Assembly: GCA_023667265.1 (NCBI GenBank)
Contig: JAMPAJ010000001.1
Coordinates: 905,502 to 969,501 of the forward strand
DNA: 64,000 nucleotides
Direction: 5' to 3'
Source: Alistipes sp.
GTDB taxonomy: Bacteria; Bacillota; Clostridia; Oscillospirales; Ruminococcaceae
Positions 33,357-42,320 of this stretch are shown here, piece by piece (the first letter of the stretch is position 1; the number at the start of each line of letters is the position of its first letter). Made by a program: the position numbers and the translations under genes. The notes under the pieces were generated by a model, which was given only the letters and a program-made list of their open reading frames with translations, was not told the DNA's origin and searched no databases.

Positions 33357-34682
33357 TCAATAATCTCCGGAGGTGTCCTCCATAAGCTTGAAGCTGATGT
33401 TGTATTTCGTGACTGTACCGTCCTGGTCAACGTGGGCGCAGCCTGCCGGAACGGTATCGCCTGCACCGTAGGAAGCCGTAATTGCGCTGTAAAGCTCGTC
33501 GTAGGTGGAAACCGGGATATTGCCGATCATCGTGATAAAATCGCCCTCGCAAAGCTCCGTGTTGGCGATGTCGCAGGTCTCGTCGATGCCGTCGATGTAG
33601 ATTCCCTTGAAGTCCTCCGGCAGGTCGTATCCCACACTTTCGCAGATCGCAAGGTAGTTTTCAAGAGAGCTCATATCAATAAGCGTAATGCCTATCTTAA
33701 AGCGTCCGCCGATGAAGCCGTTGCTTATAAGCTCGTCGATTATTGGCTTCACCTCGTTTATGGTAATGGCAAATCCAAGTCCCTCGTAGCGGTCGTTGAC
33801 GTATTTCGAGGAAGTGATGCCGATAACGTGACCGTACATATCCACCAGCGCGCCGCCGGAATTTCCCGGGCTTATAGCGGCATTCGTCTGGATGCACTTC
33901 ATCTCGAAGCCGGTGTAATCGCTGCGTATGTTTCTGTCAACGGCCGACACTATGCCGTCGGTCACGCTTCCGGTCAGTCCGGCAGGATTTCCGATAGCTA
34001 TGACCTGTTCGCCGACCGTGACCTGGTCGGAATCACCAAAAACAGCCGGAGTGAGATCGCTTGCGGAAACCTTGATAACGGCAAGGTCGGTTTTTGAGTC
34101 GCGTCCGACGATCTTTGCGGAATATATCTTATCGTCGGCAGTGCGGACATCGTGATAGCCGTCTGCCTTGAGAACGTGTGCATTTGTGACTATATAGCCG
34201 TCCTCGGTGATTATAACTCCCGAGCCGGTACTTTCAAGGCTCTTGCGCGTCGGATCGCTGTAGGTGTATATCTCCACGATAGAGCCGCGTACAGCCGCCG
34301 CCGCACCCTCGGTAGTGTATCTTCCGTATTCGTCGATAACCTCGGCAAGCTCGCTTGCAGCGTCGGGCTTCTGCGCCTGGAATATAACCGTGGTCTTATC
34401 CTCGGTAAGTCCTGCAAGCCGCTCCTTGCTTGTCATTATATCGTACACTATGCCGAAAGCGCCCAGACCCACTGTAAAAATCATAAGCACGGCGAAGAAA
34501 ACCAGAGCTCCGGTATTTCCACTGCCGGGCTTTTTCTTTTTCGGGAGGCTTTCCTCCTCTGTCATTCTGGCGTACTCCTCAAATCCGATCGGCTCATACA
34601 TAAATGCGTCGTACTCGACCTGCTGCTTGCTTTCGCCGGGATCATCCGCGGAGCTGCCGTAGAAATTTTCGTTATTGTCCAT
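33357..34682 (-). CDS. HtrA/DegP-type serine protease, membrane-anchored
   Basis: The 441-residue protein has a ~55-residue acidic cytoplasmic N-terminus, one membrane helix at about 59-80, a trypsin-like domain with His169 (TNAHV), Asp199 (SKTDLAV) and Ser275 (PGNSGGALVD), and a C-terminal PDZ-like domain from ~325. It would degrade or survey misfolded proteins outside the membrane. The ATG with GGAG upstream was chosen over a TTG five codons before. It starts 12 bases after the kinase stop and so is the last gene of the two-component operon, in line with envelope-stress control. Confidence 0.93.
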   Translation of the reverse strand: MDNNENFYGSSADDPGESKQQVEYDAFMYEPIGFEEYARMTEEESLPKKKKPGSGNTGALVFFAVLMIFTVGLGAFGIVYDIMTSKERLAGLTEDKTTVIFQAQKPDAASELAEVIDEYGRYTTEGAAAAVRGSIVEIYTYSDPTRKSLESTGSGVIITEDGYIVTNAHVLKADGYHDVRTADDKIYSAKIVGRDSKTDLAVIKVSASDLTPAVFGDSDQVTVGEQVIAIGNPAGLTGSVTDGIVSAVDRNIRSDYTGFEMKCIQTNAAISPGNSGGALVDMYGHVIGITSSKYVNDRYEGLGFAITINEVKPIIDELISNGFIGGRFKIGITLIDMSSLENYLAICESVGYDLPEDFKGIYIDGIDETCDIANTELCEGDFITMIGNIPVSTYDELYSAITASYGAGDTVPAGCAHVDQDGTVTKYNISFKLMEDTSGDY

Positions 34683-34693
34683 TTCTGCTCCAA

Positions 34694-36145
34694 TCAAATT
34701 TTTTTAATGCTGTCTGTTTTGGTGGGATTCTCGGGGATCTGTATCTGGAACTCCGTGTATTCGCCGTAAACGCTTTTCACGACGATGTGTCCCTTATGGA
34801 GATGAACTATCTTACGAGAGATCGACAGTCCCAGACCAAGTCCGGTTTTGTCCTTGCCGCGGGAGGAATCCGTTTTATAGAACCGGTCGAAAACCTGCTG
34901 TATTTCGGAGTCTTTAAGTCCCTCGCCAGTGTTGCGTATACCGATAATGCAGATACCGTCGCGGTTGTCGAAGGTAAAGGACAGCGTGCCGCCCACGTTT
35001 ACGAATTTAACGGCATTTTCTATCAGATTGTAGACAGCCTGATGCATAAGATCGGCGTCGACTACAGCCATCAGGCGGCTGTCGTCAAGTCCATCGACCT
35101 CCAGCCCCTTTTCGTCGATACGCTTCTCAAACATGAGCATGACCCGGAATACCAGATCGGAAAGGTCGGTTTTTGCAAAGTTGGGAGTCATAGTTCCCGA
35201 CTCGAAGCGGCTCATGTTGAGCATGGAGGTAATGAGGATGCGAAGCCGCTGTACCTCCTGGGAAACCAGGATAAGATATTCCTGCTGCTGACCTTTTTTG
35301 ATAGTACCGTCGAGAATACCATCCACGAAGCCGCCTATAGTGGTCATAGGCGTCCGAAGCTCGTGGGAAACGTTGGCGATGAAGGCGCGGCTTGTCTCCT
35401 CGCTGTTCTCCACGTGGCTGGCAAGAAGATTCACCAGGTCGGAAATATGCTGCAAGGAGGGCGAAATATCCGTCGAGATCTTCTCCGAAAAATCGCCTTT
35501 GGTGTACTGCTCTGTGATGCGCAGGAAATTTTCCTCGAACTCCATATGCTCCTTCGTTTTCCGTTTCAGCACGGCGTAGCAGCCGATAACAGCTGCAAAC
35601 GAGATACAGATGTATACGATCGCTGTTTTGAGGGTGAACATCTCCTTATCCGAGGTCGGTTCATATGCGACGAGATAGAAGCTGTTTTCCTCGCCCTGAG
35701 AATTTTTCACTGTGAATTTTTTTCCGAACATCAGCTCCGGCTCGCTCTTGGCAACAGATGTGGCGTTGCTGTTCAGGTATGCTCCGTTGTCGAGCGTTTT
35801 TCTCATGGCGTCGGAGAGCCCTCCGCCCTCTGCAGCTCCGACTGCGGAAAGATATTCGCCGCCATTTTCGTCATAAACGGAAATGCGCACGGATTTTTTC
35901 AGCTCGAAGCCGAAATTAAGCCGCTGCAAAGCTGCGTCGTCTGCGGAATTATGGTAATAGTCGCTGAAAATGCCGATAAAGAGATCACCGGTATTTTCAA
36001 GCTCCTCCAGCTTGTTTTTTTCAAAGCAGGCGGAGCAGACGCTGATAACAACAGCGCCTATGATTATGGCGGCGGAGACTATTATCATCATAGTCTGCCG
36101 AAAAATTTTAAAGTAGGAGCTTTCCTTGTTTTTCAAAACCCTCAC
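34694..36145 (-). CDS. Sensor histidine kinase
   Basis: The 483-residue kinase has two membrane helices (about 16-39 and 172-192) flanking a ~130-residue extracytoplasmic sensor, a HAMP-like linker, the H box with His261 (FIANVSHELRTPMTTIGG), an N box (NLIENAVKF) and G boxes (GLGLGLSISR). It should autophosphorylate and pass phosphate to the adjacent regulator. GTG is the likely start. The order regulator-kinase-HtrA suggests an envelope-stress system like CssRS, but the signal is unknown. Confidence 0.93.
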   Translation of the reverse strand: MRVLKNKESSYFKIFRQTMMIIVSAAIIIGAVVISVCSACFEKNKLEELENTGDLFIGIFSDYYHNSADDAALQRLNFGFELKKSVRISVYDENGGEYLSAVGAAEGGGLSDAMRKTLDNGAYLNSNATSVAKSEPELMFGKKFTVKNSQGEENSFYLVAYEPTSDKEMFTLKTAIVYICISFAAVIGCYAVLKRKTKEHMEFEENFLRITEQYTKGDFSEKISTDISPSLQHISDLVNLLASHVENSEETSRAFIANVSHELRTPMTTIGGFVDGILDGTIKKGQQQEYLILVSQEVQRLRILITSMLNMSRFESGTMTPNFAKTDLSDLVFRVMLMFEKRIDEKGLEVDGLDDSRLMAVVDADLMHQAVYNLIENAVKFVNVGGTLSFTFDNRDGICIIGIRNTGEGLKDSEIQQVFDRFYKTDSSRGKDKTGLGLGLSISRKIVHLHKGHIVVKSVYGEYTEFQIQIPENPTKTDSIKKI

Positions 36146-36165
36146 CCGCTTTTGAGTAGTAGCTA

Positions 36166-36873
36166 TTATTCGTCCTCGGAGGCCTCGAATTTATATCCCT
36201 TGCCCCAGACGGTTCTCAGCGTCCATTTTTCAGAAACGCCCTCCAGCTTTTCGCGGAGACGCTTGATATGGACGTCGATAGTACGGGAATCGCCGTAGTA
36301 GTCGTAGCCCCACACCTCGTCGAGCAGCTGGTCTCTTGTGAATACTCTGTTCGGGTTGGAGGCGAGATAGTACAGCAGCTCCAGCTCCTTCGGCGGAGTG
36401 TCGATAGTCTTGCCGTTTACTTTAAGCTCATAACGGGTCATGTTTACCGACATTTTCTCGTATCGGACTTCCTTGACCTCCGGCTCGGAGTTGATGCTTC
36501 CTGCCCGTCTTGTAACGGCGTTGATGCGTGCGATGACTTCCTTGGCGTCAAAGGGCTTTACGATATAGTCGTCAGCGCCCAGCTCCAGACCGATGACCTT
36601 GTCGATAGTCTCGCCCTTAGCGGTTATCATGATTATCGGAACGTTTGATTTTTTGCGTATTTCGCGGCAGACCTGCCAACCGTCCATGCCCGGGAGCATA
36701 ATGTCCAGCAGCACCATATCCGGTTTAAGGGCATTGAATTTTACAACAGCCTCCTCGCCGTCATGGGAGAGGATAACGCTGTAGCCGTCCTTTTCAAGGT
36801 AGAGGCGGAGCAGGTCGCAGATATTTTTATCGTCGTCAACTATGAGGATCTTCAAGCTTTTTTCAGCAGCCAT
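36166..36873 (-). CDS. OmpR/PhoB-family response regulator
   Basis: The 235-residue protein has a receiver domain with acidic pair DDD at 13-15, phosphorylated Asp57 (LLDIMLPG) and Lys in VKPF, then a winged-helix DNA-binding domain (TPPKELELLYYL, RDQLLDEVWGYDYYGDSRTIDVHIKRLREKL). The ATG after GGAAG is used. First gene of the operon, with a good promoter upstream. Confidence 0.95.
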   Translation of the reverse strand: MAAEKSLKILIVDDDKNICDLLRLYLEKDGYSVILSHDGEEAVVKFNALKPDMVLLDIMLPGMDGWQVCREIRKKSNVPIIMITAKGETIDKVIGLELGADDYIVKPFDAKEVIARINAVTRRAGSINSEPEVKEVRYEKMSVNMTRYELKVNGKTIDTPPKELELLYYLASNPNRVFTRDQLLDEVWGYDYYGDSRTIDVHIKRLREKLEGVSEKWTLRTVWGKGYKFEASEDE

Positions 36874-36922
36874 TTCATATTTCTTCCTTTCAAGCCGCAA
36901 ATGCAGCAATATACTTAATATT

Positions 36923-36951
36923 ATTATACATCAAAATGCAGAAAAAGTCAA
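36923..36951 (-). promoter_or_regulatory. Promoter of the response regulator operon
   Basis: On the minus strand TTGACT-17-TATAAT, about 50 bases before the start. Confidence 0.75.
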
Positions 36952-37028
36952 TTCATTTATGGGATATTTTGCAAATTATAACGAATGAAATTTAGGTGAT
37001 AATACAAAACTTTCGGCGCAAGCATAAA

Positions 37029-37219
37029 CACCGGGTTTCAAAAGGGACGGTTGTCCCTTTTGCAGAGTCCAGAGGCAGAGCCTTTGGCAGGGTATGGGAC
37101 AGAGTCCCATATCGACCGCAGGTCGATGCAGCCTTTAGGCGCTCCGCAAAGGGTGAATTTTGTAACAGTCCAGTGGACTGTTACAAAAGAGGGAACGCCC
37201 TGCAAGAGAGGGCGTTCCC
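37029..37219 (+). repeat. Multi-hairpin repeat element, copy 1
   Basis: Five strong hairpins and one weaker one follow each other: AAAAGGGAC-GGTT-GTCCCTTTT; CCAGAGGC-AGA-GCCTTTGG; TATGGGAC-AGA-GTCCCATA; ATCGACC-GCA-GGTCGAT; a CCTTT/AAAGG region; a 14-bp stem ending in AACAGTCC-AGT-GGACTGTT; and GGGAACGCCCT-GCAAGAG-AGGGCGTTCCC. No gene is coded. An inverted copy lies at 37371-37563, and family A directly follows copy 1. Stems differ between the copies in a compensating way while several loops stay the same. Confidence 0.85.
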
Positions 37220-37221
37220 TT

Positions 37222-37307
37222 GTGGGGCAGCCCCCACGGGCGGTTTCACGTAGCCGCGAGTACCTCGCTAATTTATTTTGCAGGTGTAGATATTCCGCGA
37301 GCGATAT
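37222..37307 (+). repeat. Interspersed repeat family A, copy 2
   Basis: GTGGGG-CAGC-CCCCAC hairpin followed by a GGCGGTTTCACGTAGCCGC stem-loop, ACCTCGCTAATTTATTTTGC and ATTCCGCGAGCGATAT. It directly continues copy 1 of the multi-hairpin element, so both may be parts of one larger unit. Confidence 0.7.
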
Positions 37308-37370
37308 AATTTTTTTCTCCGAATAAAAGGGGATCTTTTTCTGCCTTTTTGAATCTGCTGGAAAAGTTTA

Positions 37371-37563
37371 AGGGGACGCTCTCTCTTGCAGAGCGTCCCC
37401 TCTCCGAAAACAGTCCACTGGACTGTTTTCGGATTCACCCCTTGCAGGGCGCCTAAAGGCATCATTGACCTACGGTCAATATGGAGCGCTGCTCCATACC
37501 TCGCCAAAGGCGCTGCCTCTGGACTTCGCAAAAGGGACAACCGTCCCTTTTGAAACCCAGTGT
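37371..37563 (-). repeat. Multi-hairpin repeat element, inverted copy 2
   Basis: Read on the minus strand it follows copy 1 through all hairpins, with changed stems: TATGGAGC-AGC-GCTCCATA, ATTGACC-GTA-GGTCAAT, CCGAAAACAGTCC-AGT and its partner, GGGGACGCTCT-GCAAGAG-AGAGCGTCCCC. The two copies face each other across ~150 bases. Confidence 0.85.
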
Positions 37564-37607
37564 TCGCGCTGAAAATAAATGTCAAACGAAAATTTCTCAC
37601 GCGAATG

Positions 37608-37636
37608 TTGCGTTTTTGCTGTTAATATGTTATAAT
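37608..37636 (+). promoter_or_regulatory. recG promoter
   Basis: TTGCGT-17-TATAAT with extended ATATGTTATAAT, 38 bases before recG. Confidence 0.7.
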
Positions 37637-37673
37637 AAAATGATAATAACAGTGCTTCAGAAAGGAGAGGAAT

Positions 37674-39710
37674 ATGGCGGCAGATCTTTTCTCGGATATA
37701 AAATTTCTTAAAGGCGTGGGAAAAGCAAAGGGCGAAATGTACCTGAAAATGGGGATAAATACGCCATATGAGCTGCTCTACCATATTCCCAGAGACTACC
37801 TGGACTACCGCGCCTATGTTCCTATAATGCAGGCTGAACCGGAGTCCTACAGCGTGCTCAAACTGACAATAACAAAAAAACTGCCCGTCAAGCGCATCCG
37901 GAACAGGCTCGTTATCTGCAATGCCCTTGCCACCGACGGCATAAGCGACATTCTCATCGTTGTCTACAACAACGTTTATACGTTCAATTCGCTGAAAGAA
38001 TTTGAGACATATTATATGTACGGCAAGGTCACAGGCGGCTTTACACGGCGCGAGATCACATCGCCGCTGTTTATTCCGGCGGATTCGCAAATACTGATCC
38101 AGCCCATTTATAAGCTGACGCAGGGGCTTTCCGTTAACGCCATACGCGCTCATATGCAGCAGGCGTTGAAGCTCCTGGAGGAGCAGCCCTTTGAGACTCT
38201 TCCGGAGTCTATACGTGAGAAGTATGAGCTGCCGCCGCTGACCTGGTCGCTGAAAAATGTCCATTTCCCGGAAAGCGATGAGTCGGCAGGGCTTGCAAGG
38301 AGGCGTATCGTTTTTGAGGAGCTGCTGAAATTGCAGTTGGGAATGATAATGCTAAAGCTGCGGAAGCGTTCCCGGACTGTTTTTGCTATGGACAAAAATA
38401 CATCGCTGGAGGATTTTTTCGCGGCTCTGCCATTCGAGCTGACATCGGATCAGCGGAAAGCCGTTGATGAAATTACTGCCGACCTTTGCAGCGGCTACCC
38501 AATGGACAGACTTCTCCAGGGAGACGTTGGAAGCGGTAAAACTGCGGTTGCTGCGGCTGCCTGCTGTTTTGCGGCGAAAAACGGCTGCCAGTCGGCAATT
38601 ATGGCGCCTACGGAGATACTTGCATCTCAGCATTTCCGGACATTTCAAAGCTTCCTGAAAGGGCTTGGAATAACGGTGGAGCTCCTTACCGGCTCTACTC
38701 CGGCAAAGCAGAAGGCGGTTATACGCCAGCGGCTGAAAAGCGGCGAAATACAGGTGATAGTGGGCACTCATGCAATTATACAGAAGGACGTGGAGTACAA
38801 GTCCCTTGCCCTTGTTATAACCGACGAACAGCATCGCTTCGGCGTGGCGCAAAGGGCGGCTCTGGCGGAGAAAAGCAACTCTCCACACAAGCTTATTATG
38901 TCGGCAACGCCTATTCCCAGGACGCTTGCCCTGAATGTTTTCGGCGACCTTGACGTTTCCAGCATCCGCCAGCTTCCGAATGGAAGAAGTCCGGTGAAAA
39001 CCTATGCTGTTACCGGAAAAAAGCGCGACGGGGCGTTCGGCTTTGTCCGGGCGAGGCTTGACGAGGGGCGGCAGGCGTATGTGGTCTGCCCGATGATAGA
39101 GGAGAGCGAAAGCGAGCTTTTTGCGGTCAAAACCTACGCGGAGAATGCGGCGGAAACCACGCTGAAAGGCTATACTACGGCTCTTCTCCACGGAAAAATG
39201 AAGCCGGCGGAAAAGGAAGAGGTAATGAGCAGATTCAGCAGCGGCGAGATACAGGCTCTTATCTGCACAACTGTTGTGGAGGTCGGAGTGGACGTGCCGA
39301 ACGCTGCTGTTATGGTTATTGAAAATGCCGAGAGATTCGGACTTTCCCAGCTTCACCAGCTTCGGGGAAGAGTCGGACGCGGAAAATTCGAGAGCACCTG
39401 TATTCTCATAACGGACAACAGGAATGACGACTGCATACGCCGTATGAAGATAATTTCCTCAACTACCGACGGCTTTAAAATTGCCCAGGCTGATCTGGAT
39501 ATGAGAGGGCCGGGAGATTTTTTCGGCAGCGCGCAGCATGGTCTGCCGCCACTTAAGCTGGCTGGAGCGTCGGATATAACGGCTCTTTCCGACGAGGTGC
39601 GGAGGTGTGCGGAGGAGCTTCTTCGCGATGACCCGACTCTTGACAAGCCGGAAAACCGGGCTATAAAAATGGAAACCCTGAAACTCTTTAACAAAGAAGT
39701 CACCAGCTAA
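37674..39710 (+). CDS. recG: ATP-dependent DNA helicase RecG
   Basis: The 678-residue protein has the N-terminal wedge/OB domain (about 1-230), a helicase core with Walker A GDVGSGKT, the DEQH box, SATPIPRTL, the C-terminal helicase domain (TTVVEVGVDVPNA, QLRGRVGRG) and the RecG tail motif (DMRGPGDFFGSAQHGLPPLKLA). It rewinds and reverses stalled forks and branch-migrates Holliday junctions. AGAAAGGAGAGG precedes the ATG. In Bacillus recG also lies with the Asp23/Gls24 and DAK genes, here it is upstream of them. Confidence 0.96.
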   Translation: MAADLFSDIKFLKGVGKAKGEMYLKMGINTPYELLYHIPRDYLDYRAYVPIMQAEPESYSVLKLTITKKLPVKRIRNRLVICNALATDGISDILIVVYNNVYTFNSLKEFETYYMYGKVTGGFTRREITSPLFIPADSQILIQPIYKLTQGLSVNAIRAHMQQALKLLEEQPFETLPESIREKYELPPLTWSLKNVHFPESDESAGLARRRIVFEELLKLQLGMIMLKLRKRSRTVFAMDKNTSLEDFFAALPFELTSDQRKAVDEITADLCSGYPMDRLLQGDVGSGKTAVAAAACCFAAKNGCQSAIMAPTEILASQHFRTFQSFLKGLGITVELLTGSTPAKQKAVIRQRLKSGEIQVIVGTHAIIQKDVEYKSLALVITDEQHRFGVAQRAALAEKSNSPHKLIMSATPIPRTLALNVFGDLDVSSIRQLPNGRSPVKTYAVTGKKRDGAFGFVRARLDEGRQAYVVCPMIEESESELFAVKTYAENAAETTLKGYTTALLHGKMKPAEKEEVMSRFSSGEIQALICTTVVEVGVDVPNAAVMVIENAERFGLSQLHQLRGRVGRGKFESTCILITDNRNDDCIRRMKIISSTTDGFKIAQADLDMRGPGDFFGSAQHGLPPLKLAGASDITALSDEVRRCAEELLRDDPTLDKPENRAIKMETLKLFNKEVTS

Positions 39711-39711
39711 T

Positions 39712-39792
39712 GCGGCGAGTCGCCGCTGACAATTCACGTGACCGCGACTACCTCGCTGATTTATTGGCTGGGGAGTTTTTTCCCGCGAGCGA
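39712..39792 (+). repeat. Interspersed repeat family A, copy 3
   Basis: GCGGCGA-GTCGCCGC hairpin, AATTCACGTGACC, ACCTCGCTGATTTATT and CCCGCGAGCGATAT. It starts one base after the recG stop. Confidence 0.7.
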
Positions 39793-39844
39793 TATAGTGA
39801 TATATTATGGAATGAAATGTAAATCAAAAATATTTCCGCGATTG

Positions 39845-39873
39845 TTGCAATTATAGAGATAATGTGTTATAAT
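39845..39873 (+). promoter_or_regulatory. Promoter of the Gls24-like/FakA-like genes
   Basis: TTGCAA-17-TATAAT. The 177-bp family B repeat stands between this promoter and the gene start, so it is part of the leader RNA. Confidence 0.65.
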
Positions 39874-39886
39874 ATACAATAGGCTT

Positions 39887-40063
39887 AAGGCAACACCGCA
39901 CAAAGACCGCCTGACGGCTTTGCACCGAATCTGCTTGCAGATTTTCCGTCATCTTACACAAAAACTCCTTGCCATACACAAAGTATGCCTGCGTCGTTTT
40001 TATGAAATCTGACGAAAAATCTGACTGCGCATCTCCGGCACAATCTTTGTGCGGTATTGCCTT
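39887..40063. repeat. Interspersed repeat family B (MITE-like), copy 2
   Basis: 177 bp with 19-bp inverted ends AAGGCAACACCGCACAAAG and CTTTGTGCGGTATTGCCTT (18 of 19 paired). The interior is longer than and partly unrelated to copy 1. The ends lie just before the Gls24-like gene. Confidence 0.75.
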
Positions 40064-40082
40064 AGATAAAGGGGCGTGTTTT

Positions 40083-40439
40083 ATGGTAACTGTTGAAAAT
40101 CACATCGGTAATATTTCCGTTTCTGAGGAGTGCATAACCGAGCTTGTCCGCCATGCTGTCTGCGACTGCTTCGGGGTTGCCGATGTCTGCGGCACAAATA
40201 CCTTTCGTTCTGCAATTTCCGCTGTCACAGGCGGAAGGCTGTTCCGTCGGAAGGGCGTAGTCGTGCGCAAAAATAAAAATGACGAACTGATCGTTGACCT
40301 GCATATCAAGGTCACATACGGCACAAATATTGCTGCCGCCGCGGAGAGTATATCCCATAAGGTTACATTTACTCTCGCGGAGATCATGGATATACACATA
40401 AGCAAGGTTAATGTTTATGTTGATGATATGAACTGCTAA
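40083..40439 (+). CDS. Asp23/Gls24 family protein
   Basis: The 118-residue protein has the family form: GNISVSEECITELVRHAVCDC start, KNDELIVDLHIKVTYGTNI and VTFTLAEIMDIHISKVNVYVDDM end. Family members are small envelope-associated proteins linked to stress or cell-wall maintenance. It lies 13 bases before the FakA-like gene, as yloU-yloV in Bacillus. AAAGGGG is the likely ribosome binding site. Confidence 0.92.
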   Translation: MVTVENHIGNISVSEECITELVRHAVCDCFGVADVCGTNTFRSAISAVTGGRLFRRKGVVVRKNKNDELIVDLHIKVTYGTNIAAAAESISHKVTFTLAEIMDIHISKVNVYVDDMNC

Positions 40440-40452
40440 TGTTGGAGGTTTT

Positions 40453-42096
40453 ATGATAAACGGAGCTTTATTCAGAGACGCTGTTATCTCTGCTGCGATC
40501 ACAATAAACAACAGAAAAAGAGAGGTCGACGAGCTTAACGTCTACCCTGTTCCCGACGGCGATACGGGCACGAATATGTCTATGACCATCGGTAATTCCG
40601 TGGAGATACTGCGGAGAATGTCCGATAATTCACCTGTTTCCGAGGTGGCAGCTACAGCCGCTTCTGCACTTCTCAGAGGCGCAAGAGGGAATTCCGGAGT
40701 AATACTCTCGCTGCTCTTCCGGGGCATCGCAAAGGGGCTTGACGGACTTAGCGAGGCTGGCTGCGAGAATTTTGCCGACGCTCTCGAGCTTGGCGTAAAG
40801 GCGGCGTATAAGGCGGTAATGAAGCCTGTCGAGGGAACTATTCTCACGGTTTCGCGTATGACTGCGGAAAAGGCGAAGGAGTCCGCAATGTCCACAAGCA
40901 GCGACACGATTTTCTGGTCGGACATATGCGCCGCAGCGGAGGACTCTCTTGCAAAAACCACTGAAATGCTTCCCCAGCTCAAAAAGGCAGGCGTTGTTGA
41001 TGCCGGCGGTATGGGCTTCGCAATTATTTTACGCGCCATGAGCGATGTTTTCGCAGGCGGAAAAATTGCCGAGCCGGATGAGAAGATCGCTGCCGAAAAG
41101 CAGGAGGATTCCTTTAAAACGGCTGTAAGCGAGTACGATGGCGATATTACATATACCTACTGCACGGAATTTATGCTGCGTAAAAATGAAAACTGCCCCG
41201 ACCCGTTCATGCTCCGCGCCTATCTGGAAACTATCGGGGACTGCGTCGTGGTGGTTGACGATGAGAAGATAATCAAGGTTCATGTTCACACGGATAATCC
41301 GGGAAATGCGCTGCAAAAGGGTCTGGAATTCGGCGTATTCCTCAACGATCCCAAGCCGAAGATCGAGAATATGCGTATTCAGCACGAGAACAAGGTTCGC
41401 GAGTCGCAAGAGCCTGTAAAGACCGTTGAGCCCACAAAGGATTTCGGATTTGTAGCAGTTGCGGCAGGTCACGGAATTGTTTCTCTTTTCAAGGATCTTG
41501 GCGTTGACGTTGTAGTCCAGGGCGGTCAGACCATGAATCCATCTACCGACGATATTCTCCGGGCGATACTGTCAACTCCGGCGAGGACTGTGTTTGTGCT
41601 GCCAAATAACAAGAACATAATTATGGCGGCGGAGCAGGCGGTTAAGCTCACCGACAAGAACGTCTGCGTGCTCCAGACCAGAACTGTTCCACAGGGTATC
41701 TCGGCGATGATGGCATTTGACGAGTCCGCCGAGCTTGCGGAAAATCGGCTGAATATGACAAAGGCGTTCGAGAATGTCTCGACCGGACTTATCACCTTTG
41801 CAGCACGTGATTCTGAGTTCGAGGGACATTCTATAAAGGAGGGCGAGATACTCGCTCTTGACAACGGCAAGCTTTCCTTTACAGACAGGGACATAAACAA
41901 GGCGGTTATGAAGCTTGTGAAGAAAATGGCGAAAAGTAATGTAAGCTATATTACGCTGATGTACGGCTCGGACGTTACAGCCGAGGACGCGGAGAAGCTC
42001 CAGCAGGCGGTTCAGTCCAAAATCGGCGATAAGGCTGAGGTAATGCTGATAAACGGCGGTCAGCCTGTGTATTATTATATTATTTCGCTGGAATAA
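40453..42096 (+). CDS. fakA: DAK2-domain protein, YloV/FakA-like fatty acid kinase
   Basis: The 547-residue protein has an N-terminal DhaL/DAK2 domain (LNVYPVPDGDTGTNMSMTIGN at about 28-48, GARGNSGVILSLLFRG, GTILTVSR), a middle part with the Cys/His pattern of YloV, and the C-terminal half with PTKDFGFVAVAAGHGI. FakA phosphorylates fatty acids bound to FakB (DegV-type) proteins for phospholipid synthesis. No fakB is seen in the window. GGAGG precedes the ATG; a terminator follows 41 bases after the stop. Confidence 0.9.
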   Translation: MINGALFRDAVISAAITINNRKREVDELNVYPVPDGDTGTNMSMTIGNSVEILRRMSDNSPVSEVAATAASALLRGARGNSGVILSLLFRGIAKGLDGLSEAGCENFADALELGVKAAYKAVMKPVEGTILTVSRMTAEKAKESAMSTSSDTIFWSDICAAAEDSLAKTTEMLPQLKKAGVVDAGGMGFAIILRAMSDVFAGGKIAEPDEKIAAEKQEDSFKTAVSEYDGDITYTYCTEFMLRKNENCPDPFMLRAYLETIGDCVVVVDDEKIIKVHVHTDNPGNALQKGLEFGVFLNDPKPKIENMRIQHENKVRESQEPVKTVEPTKDFGFVAVAAGHGIVSLFKDLGVDVVVQGGQTMNPSTDDILRAILSTPARTVFVLPNNKNIIMAAEQAVKLTDKNVCVLQTRTVPQGISAMMAFDESAELAENRLNMTKAFENVSTGLITFAARDSEFEGHSIKEGEILALDNGKLSFTDRDINKAVMKLVKKMAKSNVSYITLMYGSDVTAEDAEKLQQAVQSKIGDKAEVMLINGGQPVYYYIISLE

Positions 42097-42137
42097 GCGG
42101 ATGATTTGCACTTTAAAAATATTGAGGTTATACGAAG

Positions 42138-42167
42138 GCAGGGAGATGTTTCTCTCTGCTTTTTTTG
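42138..42167 (+). terminator. Terminator after the FakA-like gene
   Basis: GCAGGGAGA / TCTCTCTGC stem (one G-T pair), loop TGTT, then TTTTTTT. Confidence 0.85.
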
Positions 42168-42320
42168 TTTTATATTCACAATTATTTATCTTAAATTTGT
42201 GCATCTATACAAATCTCAAAAAAATTTTTTCAATAATCAACGGTTTTGTATTTAAAAATGCCCGTTTTTGCACCCCTTATGAAGAGCGATTTTCAAAAAC
42301 CAAAGAAAGTAGGTGAGCTT

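Noticed and set aside
34604-36298. 564-codon plus-strand open frame
   Set aside because: It is the antisense of the histidine kinase gene; no domain and no ribosome binding site.
37029-37563. CRISPR array
   Set aside because: The repeats are long hairpins in two inverted copies, not regularly spaced short direct repeats; no cas genes.
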